64,000 nt of DNA from Acidobacteriota bacterium. Lineage in GTDB: Bacteria; Acidobacteriota; Blastocatellia; Pyrinomonadales; Pyrinomonadaceae. Location: contig JAIVJV010000008.1 in NCBI GenBank assembly GCA_020199835.1, positions 248,001 through 312,000 of the forward strand, given 5' to 3'. Numbering within the stretch: position 1 is the stretch's first letter; every line of letters starts with the position of its first letter. The notes under the pieces are model-generated. The model had not been told where the DNA came from. It saw only the letters and a program-made list of their open reading frames with translations, and made no database searches. Positions 1-8,960 of this stretch are shown here, one piece after another. A program made the translations under genes and the position numbers.

Positions 1-1444
1 GGGCGCTGTTGTAAAAACGCAACGCCTGCTCTTCGTTTTCATACTTCGCGCGCGGCAGCGTCGCGACCATCGTCAATGTGTGCTCCGGCTCGAAGCCTAG
101 ATCAACCGACTCAAGGCGTTGAAAACTCTTCAACAACAGTCCCGCGCCGATCAGCAAGACGAGTGAGAGGGCAAACTGCACGGCAACGAGCGCGGAGTTC
201 AAACGCCGGTGGCTCACGCTGCCACGCGCGCCGTCGCGTAAACCTGTCGAGACGCCCGCCGCGTGCGCACGCAAAGCAGGCACGACACCGAACAACAATC
301 CCGTCAACACTGCGAGCCCTGCGGTGAAAGCGAGCACGCTTCCACTCAAATGAACTTCATCGATGCGCGCGATTCCCGCAATCGGCAGCTTGGCGAGCAG
401 TTGAATGCCGTAAGCGGCGAGCGCCACGCCCGCGAGCGCGCCGAAGGTCGAAAGCAACACGCTTTCGGTCAGCAGTTGACGCAGCAATCTTCCGCGCGTT
501 GCGCCGAGCGCGACGCGCACGACCATCTCGCGCGTTCGCGCGGTCGCTCGCGCTAACAAGAGATTCGCGACGTTTGCGCACGCGATCAGCAGCACGAGCG
601 CCACCGCGCAGAGCAACACGAGCAATGGTTTCTGAGTCCTGCCGACCATCGCTTCTTTCAGCGGCGTGACGATCGTTAGTGGTCCATTGCCTTCGCTCAA
701 GCCAACGGCTTCGCTGAGGTTTGGGTTCGTTCTGCCGAAATTCTGAAGAATCTCAGTCGTGTGAACCTGCGCCCGAGTTGGAGGAACGTCGGGTTTGAGC
801 CGGCCGACGACTTGAAACAAATAAGGCGCAAGTCGCTTCGCATCGAAAGCGAGCGGCACCCAGAGATCGATCTCCGCGCGCGGAAACTTGAAGTTCGCCG
901 GCATCACACCGACGATCTGCACCGGCGTCTGGTTCAGCTTGAGCGTTCGGCCCACCACGTTTCGATCGGCGGCGAAGCGTCGCTGCCAGAGCCCGAAACT
1001 GATCACGCAGACATCGTTGCGGCCCGCCGTGTCTTCGCCTTCCTGAAACGTGCGGCCGAGTATTGGATTGACGCCGAGTACTTTGAAGAAATCCGCGGTG
1101 ACGTTCGAGACCGGCAAACGTTCCGGTTCGCCGTCGCCAGTGAGATTGATCCCGCCCGAAGTGTAAATCGCCATCGCTTCAAACGACCGATTCTGTTCGC
1201 GATAGGCCGCGAAATTTGCTTGCGAAACGCCCCAGGTTGCGAGACCGAGTTTCGGACTCGCCTGAATCACGCGCACTAACTGATCGGAGTCGCGATACGG
1301 CAGCGGCTTCAGCAGAATGCTATTGACGAGACTGAAGATCGCGGTGTTCGCACCGATGCCTAACGCAAGCGTGACCAGAGCCACAAATGTGAATCCAGGA
1401 TTTTTCGCGAACAACCGCAGCGCGAAACGTAAATCGTTTTTCAT
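1..1444 (-). CDS. ADOP-family ABC permease, 3' end beyond window (array member 9)
   Basis: From ATG at 1444 the minus strand stays open for 481 codons to the window edge, so the C-terminal half is missing. ADOPs are MacB/FtsX-like inner-membrane permeases made of two fused halves (TM helix, periplasmic MacB core, three TM helices, then the same again) without their own ATPase domain. Visible here are the N-terminal cytoplasmic stretch and TM1 (about residues 15-40, ending in [14 protein letters not shown]), the first periplasmic core with ALWQRRF-like and VGVMPANFKFP motifs, the triplet of helices after [11 protein letters not shown], and the first helix of the second half (about 425-445). 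The start lies 15 bases after the stop of the preceding permease, with no strong ribosome binding site. Substrate unknown. Confidence 0.9.
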   Translation of the reverse strand, partial: MKNDLRFALRLFAKNPGFTFVALVTLALGIGANTAIFSLVNSILLKPLPYRDSDQLVRVIQASPKLGLATWGVSQANFAAYREQNRSFEAMAIYTSGGINLTGDGEPERLPVSNVTADFFKVLGVNPILGRTFQEGEDTAGRNDVCVISFGLWQRRFAADRNVVGRTLKLNQTPVQIVGVMPANFKFPRAEIDLWVPLAFDAKRLAPYLFQVVGRLKPDVPPTRAQVHTTEILQNFGRTNPNLSEAVGLSEGNGPLTIVTPLKEAMVGRTQKPLLVLLCAVALVLLIACANVANLLLARATARTREMVVRVALGATRGRLLRQLLTESVLLSTFGALAGVALAAYGIQLLAKLPIAGIARIDEVHLSGSVLAFTAGLAVLTGLLFGVVPALRAHAAGVSTGLRDGARGSVSHRRLNSALVAVQFALSLVLLIGAGLLLKSFQRLESVDLGFEPEHTLTMVATLPRAKYENEEQALRFYNSA

Positions 1445-1459
1445 GTGTGATCTCTGGTT

Positions 1460-3880
1460 CTACTCGTACCGAAGCGCCACCAACGGATCGACTTTGGTCG
1501 CTCGTCGCGCTGGTACGTAACAAGCCAGCAACGCAACCACGACCAGCAACGCGCCGACACTGATGAACGTCACCGTGTCAGTCGCTGTAACTCCGAAAAG
1601 CATGTCGGTCATCACGCGTGTCGCCGCGAGACCAACTCCCATCCCTACCAGCAAGCCGGCGATCGTGAGCGCCATTCCCTGCCGGATTACGAGTCTCAAC
1701 ACGTCGCGCGGCTGCGCGCCTAAAGCCATGCGCACGCCGATCTCGTGAGTGCCTTGGGCCACTGCGTAAGAGATCACGCCGTACAACCCGACGCACGCGA
1801 GCAAGAGCGCGAGCGTCGCAAATAACGCCAGCAGCAACATCTGAAAGCGCTCGCGCGAGACTGCCGCTGCGAACACCTGGTCCATCGTGCGTACGTTCGA
1901 GACCGGCTGGTCCTTGTCCACCGCCCAAACAGCTTCACGCACCGCGCCAGCGAGCGCGGCTGAGTCTCCATTCACACGCACCACCAGATCGCGCGGCGCA
2001 ACAAACGACCGCCGCTCCTGCGCGTACGGCACGTACAACTCCGGCAGCAGTTCGCCGTAGAGTCCCGCCTGCCGCACGTCGCCGACGACACCGACAACAC
2101 TTGCCCACGGATTGGGCGAGTCCGGTGGTCCAATCTTGAGTCGTTTTCCGGTCGGATCTTCGCCGGGCCAGAATTTCTCCGCGAGGTTTCGATTGATGAT
2201 GATGGCGGGCGTTGCGGTGGCCGAGTCGCGCGTGTCGAAAAAGCGTCCGCGTTGCAGCGGGATTCCGAGAGCGCGGAAATAATCGGGACTGACAACGCGA
2301 TAGAGCGCAAACGACAGTTGCATGTCGCTCGGCATGTTGCGGCCTTCGACGCTGAAGCTGAACTTCATGCCGCTGATCGACAACGGCAAAAACGAAATCA
2401 TGCCCGCCGACTCAACACCCGGCAGCTCGTCAACACGTCGCAGCAGTTCATCGTAGAACGCGGTTCGGTTTTCCTGTTTCGCGTACTTCGGCAGCGGCAG
2501 GACCATTCTCATCGTCAGCAGCTTGTCCGGTTTGAAGCCGACATCCACCTCGCGCAGTCGCTGAAAACTTCGAATCAACAGTCCGGCGCCGACGAGCAAC
2601 ACCACTGCCAACGCAACTTCCGAGACCACCAGCACGCGGCGGACATAACGACCCGAAACGCCGCCCGAGAGGTCTCGTCCTGTCTCGCCTAACGTGTCGC
2701 CGGGATTCGCTCGTGCTGCGTGAAACGCGGGGACAGCGCCGAACGCGATCGCCGTGAGCACGGTCACGCCTAGGGTAAACAGAAACACGCGGCTATCGAC
2801 GGTGATCGCCTGGAGTTTTGAGAGACTCTCGGGCAGCAACTTCGAGAGCGCTTCAACTCCCCAGATCGCGCCGAGCACGCCCAGCAATCCACCTGCGATC
2901 GCGAGTAACAAACTCTCAGCCAGCAGTTGCCGCGCAATGACCCAACGCCGCGCGCCGAGCGCCATGCGGATCGCGATCTCGCGTCGTCGCGTCGTGGCCT
3001 GTGCCAGCATCAAGTTCGCCACGTTTGCGCACGCGATCAGGAGAACCAAACCCACTGCGGCAAACAGAATCAACATCGGCCGGCGCAGATCGCCGACGTA
3101 ATCCTGGTGAAACGAGTTGACGACGAAACCGAGACCTTCGTTTGTTCGCGGATACTCAGCGGCGAGTCGCGCGGCAATAGATTCGGCTTCGGCGTTGGCC
3201 TGTTCGCGAGTGACGCCCGGCTTGAGACGCGCCACCAAATGGAAGTAATGGTCGCCGCGGCCTTCGGCTTGGCCCGGCTCCATGGCCCACGGCAGCCACA
3301 GCTCGGTTTCGCGTTCCGGGAAAAAGAAGTTGGGCGGCATGACGCCGACAACGGTGAACGATTCTCCATTGAGCGTAATGTTCCGATTGATGATTCCGGG
3401 ATCGCGATTGAAACGGCGTTGCCACAACGCGTCGCTCAATACGACCACGTGCTCGCGGCCCAATTGATCTTCGTCAGCGACGAACGTTCTTCCGAGTGCG
3501 GGTTGGACGCCGAGCAACGCGAGCACATTCGCAGTTACGAGTTGTCCTTCCAGGTGCTCCGGCTCACCTTCGCCAGTGAGGTTGATGCTCAGTGGCCCAA
3601 ACGCGCCGACGTCCGCGAAGGACTGGTTCTGCTTCCGCAGATCAAAATAGTTCGCGGGCGCAAACTGGTTTTGCGCGATCCCGAGGGCCGGCGTGTGTTC
3701 CCAAACGGCCATCAAAGATTCCGGATCTTTGTATGGCAATGGCCGCAGCAAAACGGAATCAACCGCGCTGAAGATCGCGGTGTTGACGCCGATGCCCAGT
3801 GCGAGGGTGATCAAAGCGACCGCCGTCAGACCCGGACGCTTCAACAAGCTTCGTACTCCGTAACGAAGATCTTTCAGCAC
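1460..3880 (-). CDS. ADOP-family ABC permease (array member 8)
   Basis: 806 residues, a full-length duplicated permease. The two halves are recognisable from the repeated pattern [11 protein letters not shown]...EIAIRMALGA (about 285-310) and HEIGVRMALGA (about 725-735), and from the C-terminal [15 protein letters not shown] signature shared by the whole array. GTG at 3880 was chosen because GGAGG lies 6 bases upstream and the next in-frame ATG is well inside the family's conserved start. The gap to the preceding permease gene is 46 bases, the largest within the permease run, and contains a relic of another permease 3' end. Short subtype: the first periplasmic core reads LSDALWQRRFN and VGVMPPNFFFP. 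Confidence 0.92.
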   Translation of the reverse strand: MLKDLRYGVRSLLKRPGLTAVALITLALGIGVNTAIFSAVDSVLLRPLPYKDPESLMAVWEHTPALGIAQNQFAPANYFDLRKQNQSFADVGAFGPLSINLTGEGEPEHLEGQLVTANVLALLGVQPALGRTFVADEDQLGREHVVVLSDALWQRRFNRDPGIINRNITLNGESFTVVGVMPPNFFFPERETELWLPWAMEPGQAEGRGDHYFHLVARLKPGVTREQANAEAESIAARLAAEYPRTNEGLGFVVNSFHQDYVGDLRRPMLILFAAVGLVLLIACANVANLMLAQATTRRREIAIRMALGARRWVIARQLLAESLLLAIAGGLLGVLGAIWGVEALSKLLPESLSKLQAITVDSRVFLFTLGVTVLTAIAFGAVPAFHAARANPGDTLGETGRDLSGGVSGRYVRRVLVVSEVALAVVLLVGAGLLIRSFQRLREVDVGFKPDKLLTMRMVLPLPKYAKQENRTAFYDELLRRVDELPGVESAGMISFLPLSISGMKFSFSVEGRNMPSDMQLSFALYRVVSPDYFRALGIPLQRGRFFDTRDSATATPAIIINRNLAEKFWPGEDPTGKRLKIGPPDSPNPWASVVGVVGDVRQAGLYGELLPELYVPYAQERRSFVAPRDLVVRVNGDSAALAGAVREAVWAVDKDQPVSNVRTMDQVFAAAVSRERFQMLLLALFATLALLLACVGLYGVISYAVAQGTHEIGVRMALGAQPRDVLRLVIRQGMALTIAGLLVGMGVGLAATRVMTDMLFGVTATDTVTFISVGALLVVVALLACYVPARRATKVDPLVALRYE

Positions 3881-3907
3881 CTCTCACCTCCGTCGTATCA
3901 AACGGCC

Positions 3908-3925
3908 TCACTCGTATCTGAGCGC
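3908..3925 (-). pseudogene. Relic of an ADOP 3' end (ALRYE-stop)
   Basis: One base after the stop of the permease gene ending at 3927, the minus strand again reads GCG CTC AGA TAC GAG TGA, encoding ALRYE-stop, the terminal signature of every permease in this array. The codons differ from those just upstream (GCA CTT AGA TAT GAG TGA), so a simple slip duplication is less likely than a leftover end of another family member after recombination. Only 18 bases are recognisable. Confidence 0.55.
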
Positions 3926-3926
3926 G

Positions 3927-6524
3927 TCACTCATATCTAAGTGCAATGAGCGGATCAACGTTCGTCGCGCGTCGCGCAGGGATGTAGCACGCGATCGCGG
4001 CCACCACCGTGAGCAACACGGCAATCACGCCGTACGTCAGCGGATCGGAAACCTTCACGCCAAACAGCATCTTCGAAAGACCAATCCAGCTCTCCAGGTA
4101 CTTCGTGAGCACGTAAGCTCCCGCTAAACCCAGAATCACACCCAGCACCGCCAGCGTCATCCCTTGCCGGACGATCATCCTGAGCACGCTCGCGCGATCG
4201 GCTCCCAACGCCATGCGAATACCGATCTCTCGAGTGCGTTGCGAAACCATGTAGGCGAGAACGCCAAACAATCCGATGGCCGCGAGTTGTTGGGCCAGAA
4301 TTCCAAAGAGAGTAAGTAACTTTGCAAACAAGCGTTCCATGCTCAGCGTCTCGTCAGCCTGCTCAACCTGAGTCTTGATGTTCATCACCGGCAGATTTGG
4401 ATCTATTTCGCGCACGACGCTGCGGATCGATCCGGTGATGGACGCCGGATCCGTCGCAGTGCGCACTTCAAAAACCCCGCTGGCCATCGGCCGCTCCTGC
4501 CGGAATGAGGAGTACACAGTGGGCGGAACGTCATCGCGCTGACTCGTGTACTTCGCATCTTTGCAGACGCCGACGATCTCGATCTCATCCGGTTTAGAAG
4601 TATCGAAAGTGAAGCGTTTGCCGATCGGATTCTGATTCGGGAAATACTTGTTCGCGAACGTTTGGTTGACGACTACGACTCTGGGTGAAGTGGTGTTGTC
4701 GTGCGGCCCGAATGTGCGCCCCTGAAGGAGCGGAACGCCCATCGTTTCGAGAAAGTTCTCACGCACTGTGTGGCGGTAACCCTCACCGGATGGCTTTATG
4801 CGCCCTTCAGAATCAGGCGGAGCGGACAACGCTTCACGCAAGAACACGCTGCTGGAGCTGGAACTCTGCGAGAGCAACGGCAAACGTGAAAACGTAACTG
4901 CCTGCACACCGGGAACAGCTTCCAAACGTTCGCTCATCTGCTGATAGAGCTGACGCAGCTTCTCATCCTTGTAGCCGATTAACCCCGGCTGCACCTCGAA
5001 GAGCAAAAGATTGCGCGTGTCAAATCCTGGATCGACACGTTGGAGATTCAGTAACGTGCGCACGAACAATCCCGCGCCGACGAGCAGCAACAACGACAAT
5101 GCAACCTGGACCACCACCAGCCCGCGCGTCAAAAACGAACGATGGACCGCGCTGGATGCGCGCGCGCTGTCTTTCAGTGACGGTGTCAGATCTACTTTTG
5201 TCGTTCGCCATGCCGGAGCAAGTCCGAAAATGATTCCGGTGAGCAGCGACAACGCGATGGTGAAACCAAGCACGCGCCAATCGAGCCGGGGTTCAAGCGC
5301 GCTGAGACCGCGCCCGCCCCAATCGCCGACGGCAAGCAGTCCATCTTTGATCCAGACCGCGACGACTATGCCGAAGAAGCCCGCGAGCACTGAAAGCAAC
5401 AGGCTTTCAGTCAGCAATTGACGGATCAGACGCCAGCGACTCGCGCCGAGCGCTAAGCGCAGCCCGATCTCCTTTTGCCGCCCGGCCGCGCGCGACAAGA
5501 GCAGGTTCGCAACGTTTGCGCAGGCAATCAGCAGGACCAGCCCAACAACTCCCATCAATAGATATAGAGACGGTGCGTAATATTTCCGGCGGAACATCTC
5601 ACCCTGACCGCCGGGATCCGCAAAGAGGCGGGGATATTGCTTTGGGTCCAGATCGCTAATGACGTTTCCGCCGCTGGCCTTCGCTGCAGCCTGTCGCGCC
5701 GCGCGATGCTCGACAACGGATTGCTGAAACGCGTTCTCCAGTTGGCCCTGCGCCTGTTCGTGCGTGACGCCCGGTTTGAGACGACCCATGATGCGCAGCC
5801 ACCACACGTTCCCGTTTAAGTACGAGCGTTGCTTCTCGGTATAAAGTTGAGGCTCGAGCGACACCGGTATGGTGACGTCTTGCGTCGAGCCCACGCCCAT
5901 CGCACCGTCAAACCCTTTCGCGGAAACACCGATAATCGTGAACGCCAGATTGTTGAGATTGATCTGTTTACCGACCACTGCGGCATCACCGCCAAAACGC
6001 TTTTGCCAGTAACGGTGACTGATAACGGCGACGGGAGTGGCGCCGGGTTTGTCATCCTCGTCAGTCAACAAGCGGCCGGCCGCAGGCTGCACGCCGAGCG
6101 CGGAGTAGTAATTGCCCGACACCGCCTGGCCGGTCGCCACGTCCGCTTGTCCATCCGCGCTGACATTCAAGCCGACGCCGCCAAACGCGAACACGTCTGA
6201 CAGCGGACCCTGCTGCTCGCGTATGCGTTGAAAACTCTGATACGCAAACGACGTCATGTGCCGTTCGCCGGTTGCGGGATCGGTGTTGGAACTTCCGTTG
6301 TAGCTGCCGGCGGAAAATCCCTGCGGCGCAACCGATCTGAAGAGGACCAAACGATCAGGCTCTTTCACCGGCAGCATCTTGAGCAACATCGCATCCACGA
6401 TGCTGAAGAGCGCGGTGTTGGCGCCGATGCCCAGCGCGAGCGACAGCAGGGCTGCGGCCGTCAGCCCTTTTTGCTTGAACAACATGCGGAGGCCGTAGCG
6501 GAGATCTTGCAACAGAATATTCAT
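3927..6524 (-). CDS. ADOP-family ABC permease, long subtype (array member 7)
   Basis: 865 residues, about 60 longer than most neighbours. It shares features with array member 2 (16226-18742) that the others lack: [12 protein letters not shown] after TM1, SHRYWQKRF in place of the ALWQRRF motif, and a longer first periplasmic core with a stretch around DPATGERHM. These two form a second subtype in the array. Both halves are intact ([26 protein letters not shown] is split over the first cytoplasmic loop; [12 protein letters not shown] is in the second), and the C terminus is [13 protein letters not shown] at 6524 is preceded by AAGGGAA, and the gap to the upstream stop is 12 bases. Confidence 0.92.
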   Translation of the reverse strand: MNILLQDLRYGLRMLFKQKGLTAAALLSLALGIGANTALFSIVDAMLLKMLPVKEPDRLVLFRSVAPQGFSAGSYNGSSNTDPATGERHMTSFAYQSFQRIREQQGPLSDVFAFGGVGLNVSADGQADVATGQAVSGNYYSALGVQPAAGRLLTDEDDKPGATPVAVISHRYWQKRFGGDAAVVGKQINLNNLAFTIIGVSAKGFDGAMGVGSTQDVTIPVSLEPQLYTEKQRSYLNGNVWWLRIMGRLKPGVTHEQAQGQLENAFQQSVVEHRAARQAAAKASGGNVISDLDPKQYPRLFADPGGQGEMFRRKYYAPSLYLLMGVVGLVLLIACANVANLLLSRAAGRQKEIGLRLALGASRWRLIRQLLTESLLLSVLAGFFGIVVAVWIKDGLLAVGDWGGRGLSALEPRLDWRVLGFTIALSLLTGIIFGLAPAWRTTKVDLTPSLKDSARASSAVHRSFLTRGLVVVQVALSLLLLVGAGLFVRTLLNLQRVDPGFDTRNLLLFEVQPGLIGYKDEKLRQLYQQMSERLEAVPGVQAVTFSRLPLLSQSSSSSSVFLREALSAPPDSEGRIKPSGEGYRHTVRENFLETMGVPLLQGRTFGPHDNTTSPRVVVVNQTFANKYFPNQNPIGKRFTFDTSKPDEIEIVGVCKDAKYTSQRDDVPPTVYSSFRQERPMASGVFEVRTATDPASITGSIRSVVREIDPNLPVMNIKTQVEQADETLSMERLFAKLLTLFGILAQQLAAIGLFGVLAYMVSQRTREIGIRMALGADRASVLRMIVRQGMTLAVLGVILGLAGAYVLTKYLESWIGLSKMLFGVKVSDPLTYGVIAVLLTVVAAIACYIPARRATNVDPLIALRYE

Positions 6525-6536
6525 TTCCCTTGGTCC

Positions 6537-8960
6537 TTATTCGTATCTAAGCGCAACCAGCGGATCGACTTTCGTGGCGCGTCGCGCCGGCAGGTAACAA
6601 GCCACGAGCGCAATCACGAACAACGCGCCTGCGACCGTCGCAAACGTCGCAACGTCGCTGGTACTTACTTCAAACAGTAACGTGCGCAAGAGGCGCATCA
6701 TCCCGAGCGCAGCCACGATGCCGATCACCACGCCCGCCACCGCCAACACGAGTCCCTGTTTCAACACCATCCGGAGAATGTCAGACGGACTCGCGCCGAG
6801 CGCCATGCGAACGCCGATGTAGTGCGTCTGTTGGCTTACTGAATACGAGACAACGCCGTAGATTCCGATCGACGCCAGCAACAACGCGACCGCGGCGAAG
6901 ATGCTGATCAGCAACGCCGGAAAACGCCGCATGAACGACGCAGGCGTTTGCGCGATCATCTGGTCCATCGTGTTGACATTGAGAATCGCTGCGTCCGGTT
7001 CAAGGCCGCGGATCTCATTGCGAACGGAGGCGCTGAGTGCCGCTGGATCGCCGTTGGTGCGCACGACAATATTCGCGTTCGGACCCGGGTTTTGGCGGTA
7101 CGGATAGTAGAGCACCGGCTTGACTGCTTCATCGAGACCCGTGATCTTCACGTTGCCGACGACGCCGACAATCTCGATTGGGTCGGCCTGAATCGCGTTG
7201 TATCTGATCCTTCGGCCGACTGGATCGCGCCCGGCGAAGAGTCGATCCGCGATGGTTTTGCCGACGAGAACAACAGGCGGCTTATCGGGTGTGTCGCGCT
7301 GATCAAACATGCGGCCGGCGAGCAGGGGCACGCCGAGCGTTTGAAAGTAAGTGTCGCTGACGAAGCGCATGTTCGCTTCGATCTCTTTGCCCGGAGGCGG
7401 AACCGGATCACCGTCGATGTAGAAACGCGTCGTGTTGCCGCCATTGAGCGGTAGAATGTCGACCGTTCCGGCGTTACTGACGCCGGGCAGCGACCGCACG
7501 CGCTCCTGGATCTGATCGCTGAAGTTGACGAGTTGATTAGCTTGAGTAAATTTCGCCGGCGGCAACACCATGGTCATCGTCAACAGGTTGTCTGTGTTGA
7601 AACCAACGTCGGTTTCCAGCAGCCGCAGCAAGCTCTTCATCATCAGTCCCGCGCCAACCAGCAACACCACCGCGAGCGCGATCTCAGTGACGACCATCGC
7701 GCTGCGCAACCGGTGACCTGCGCCAGCGGACATGTTGCGTCCGCCTTCTTTCAAAACTTCATTGAGATCAAGACGCGACGATTGCAAGGCCGGAGCTAAA
7801 CCAAAGACGAGACCGGTGAGAAGCGAAAGCGCAAATGAGAACACGAGAATGCTTGAATCGAGACTCAACGTCTTGAGAAACGGCATCGCAACTAACTGGT
7901 TCTGCGGGAGTGCAGAGACAAGCGCGGGAACGCCCCAGTAAGCGATCAGCAGACCGGCAGCACCGCCGATCAGTGACAGGACGATCGATTCGGTCAACAG
8001 TTGTCGCACTACGCGCCAGCGACTCGCGCCCAACGCCGAGCGGATCGCAACTTCCTTCTGCCGCGCAAGCGATCGCGTCAACAACAAACTCGCAACGTTC
8101 GCACACGCTATCAGCAGGACAAATCCAACCGCCGCTAACAACACCAGCAGTATCGGCCTGACGGCGCCAATCACTTCCTCTTGCAACGGAACGATCCGCA
8201 TGGTCGTGCCCGCGTGTGACTGGTTGTGTTCGTGCTCGATGCGGCTCGCAATGACGGCCAGTTCCGACTGCGCCTGAGCTTCGTCAACGCCCGGTTTGAG
8301 GCGTCCGATCAGGTTCGTGCCGTGCATGAACCGTCGCGTCAACTGGTTTTGTGTCGGCTGATACGGAATGAACAGTTCACCGTTTCTGAGCGCAAACTGA
8401 AAACTCGACGGCAGCACGCCGACGATTTGGTAACTGTCGCCATTGATCGTGAGTCCCCGGCCGATGACTCCCGCGTCGCCGCCGAATCTTCGTTGCCACA
8501 AGGCGTAACTGAGAACGGCGACTTTTGGTCCACCCTGCTGATCTTCACCAGCCTGGAACGTGCGGCCGAGAATCGGCTCAACTCCCAACACGGAGAAGAA
8601 GTTCGCACTCACGCGTGGGCCGCCGACACTCTCCGTTTCGCCGTAGCCGCTCAGCAGTACGCGCCCGCCCGTGTAAGCGGCGAGTCCTTCGAACACGTTG
8701 TTCTTCTGGTAATCCTGGTAATCGGGATACGAGAACTCGCGCTTGGAGAATGCGTCCTGCGGAGTCTTCTCCCAGAGGTGAACGAGACGATCGGGTTGCT
8801 TGTACGGCAAGCCACGCAACAACGCCGCATCGACCACAGTAAAGATTGCGGTGCTGCCCCCGATGCCGAGCGCGAGCGTGACCACGGCCACAGCCATGAA
8901 ACCCGGCCGCTTCAACAAACTACGAAATGCAAACCTGAGATCTTTAATCAGAGAATCCAT
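6537..8960 (-). CDS. ADOP-family ABC permease (array member 6)
   Basis: 807 residues from ATG at 8960. An in-frame GTG directly before it (8963) is possible, but the ATG shares its A with the TGA of the upstream gene (TGATG), a classic translational-coupling junction repeated at other borders of the array. First half: ALWQRRFGGD, VGVLPSSFQF, ANVASLLLTRS with EVAIRSALGA. Second half: THYIGVRMALGA, with tyrosine where siblings have glutamate. Terminal [10 protein letters not shown]. Short subtype. The periplasmic cores are the most divergent part relative to the neighbours, as expected if they contact substrate or the adaptor. Confidence 0.92.
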   Translation of the reverse strand: MDSLIKDLRFAFRSLLKRPGFMAVAVVTLALGIGGSTAIFTVVDAALLRGLPYKQPDRLVHLWEKTPQDAFSKREFSYPDYQDYQKNNVFEGLAAYTGGRVLLSGYGETESVGGPRVSANFFSVLGVEPILGRTFQAGEDQQGGPKVAVLSYALWQRRFGGDAGVIGRGLTINGDSYQIVGVLPSSFQFALRNGELFIPYQPTQNQLTRRFMHGTNLIGRLKPGVDEAQAQSELAVIASRIEHEHNQSHAGTTMRIVPLQEEVIGAVRPILLVLLAAVGFVLLIACANVASLLLTRSLARQKEVAIRSALGASRWRVVRQLLTESIVLSLIGGAAGLLIAYWGVPALVSALPQNQLVAMPFLKTLSLDSSILVFSFALSLLTGLVFGLAPALQSSRLDLNEVLKEGGRNMSAGAGHRLRSAMVVTEIALAVVLLVGAGLMMKSLLRLLETDVGFNTDNLLTMTMVLPPAKFTQANQLVNFSDQIQERVRSLPGVSNAGTVDILPLNGGNTTRFYIDGDPVPPPGKEIEANMRFVSDTYFQTLGVPLLAGRMFDQRDTPDKPPVVLVGKTIADRLFAGRDPVGRRIRYNAIQADPIEIVGVVGNVKITGLDEAVKPVLYYPYRQNPGPNANIVVRTNGDPAALSASVRNEIRGLEPDAAILNVNTMDQMIAQTPASFMRRFPALLISIFAAVALLLASIGIYGVVSYSVSQQTHYIGVRMALGASPSDILRMVLKQGLVLAVAGVVIGIVAALGMMRLLRTLLFEVSTSDVATFATVAGALFVIALVACYLPARRATKVDPLVALRYE

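Noticed and set aside
2927..3940. 337-codon plus-strand open frame opposite a permease gene
   Set aside because: It mirrors the antisense of a well-supported permease, has Arg/Gln/His-rich composition without domains or a signal, and similar shadows occur opposite every sibling gene.
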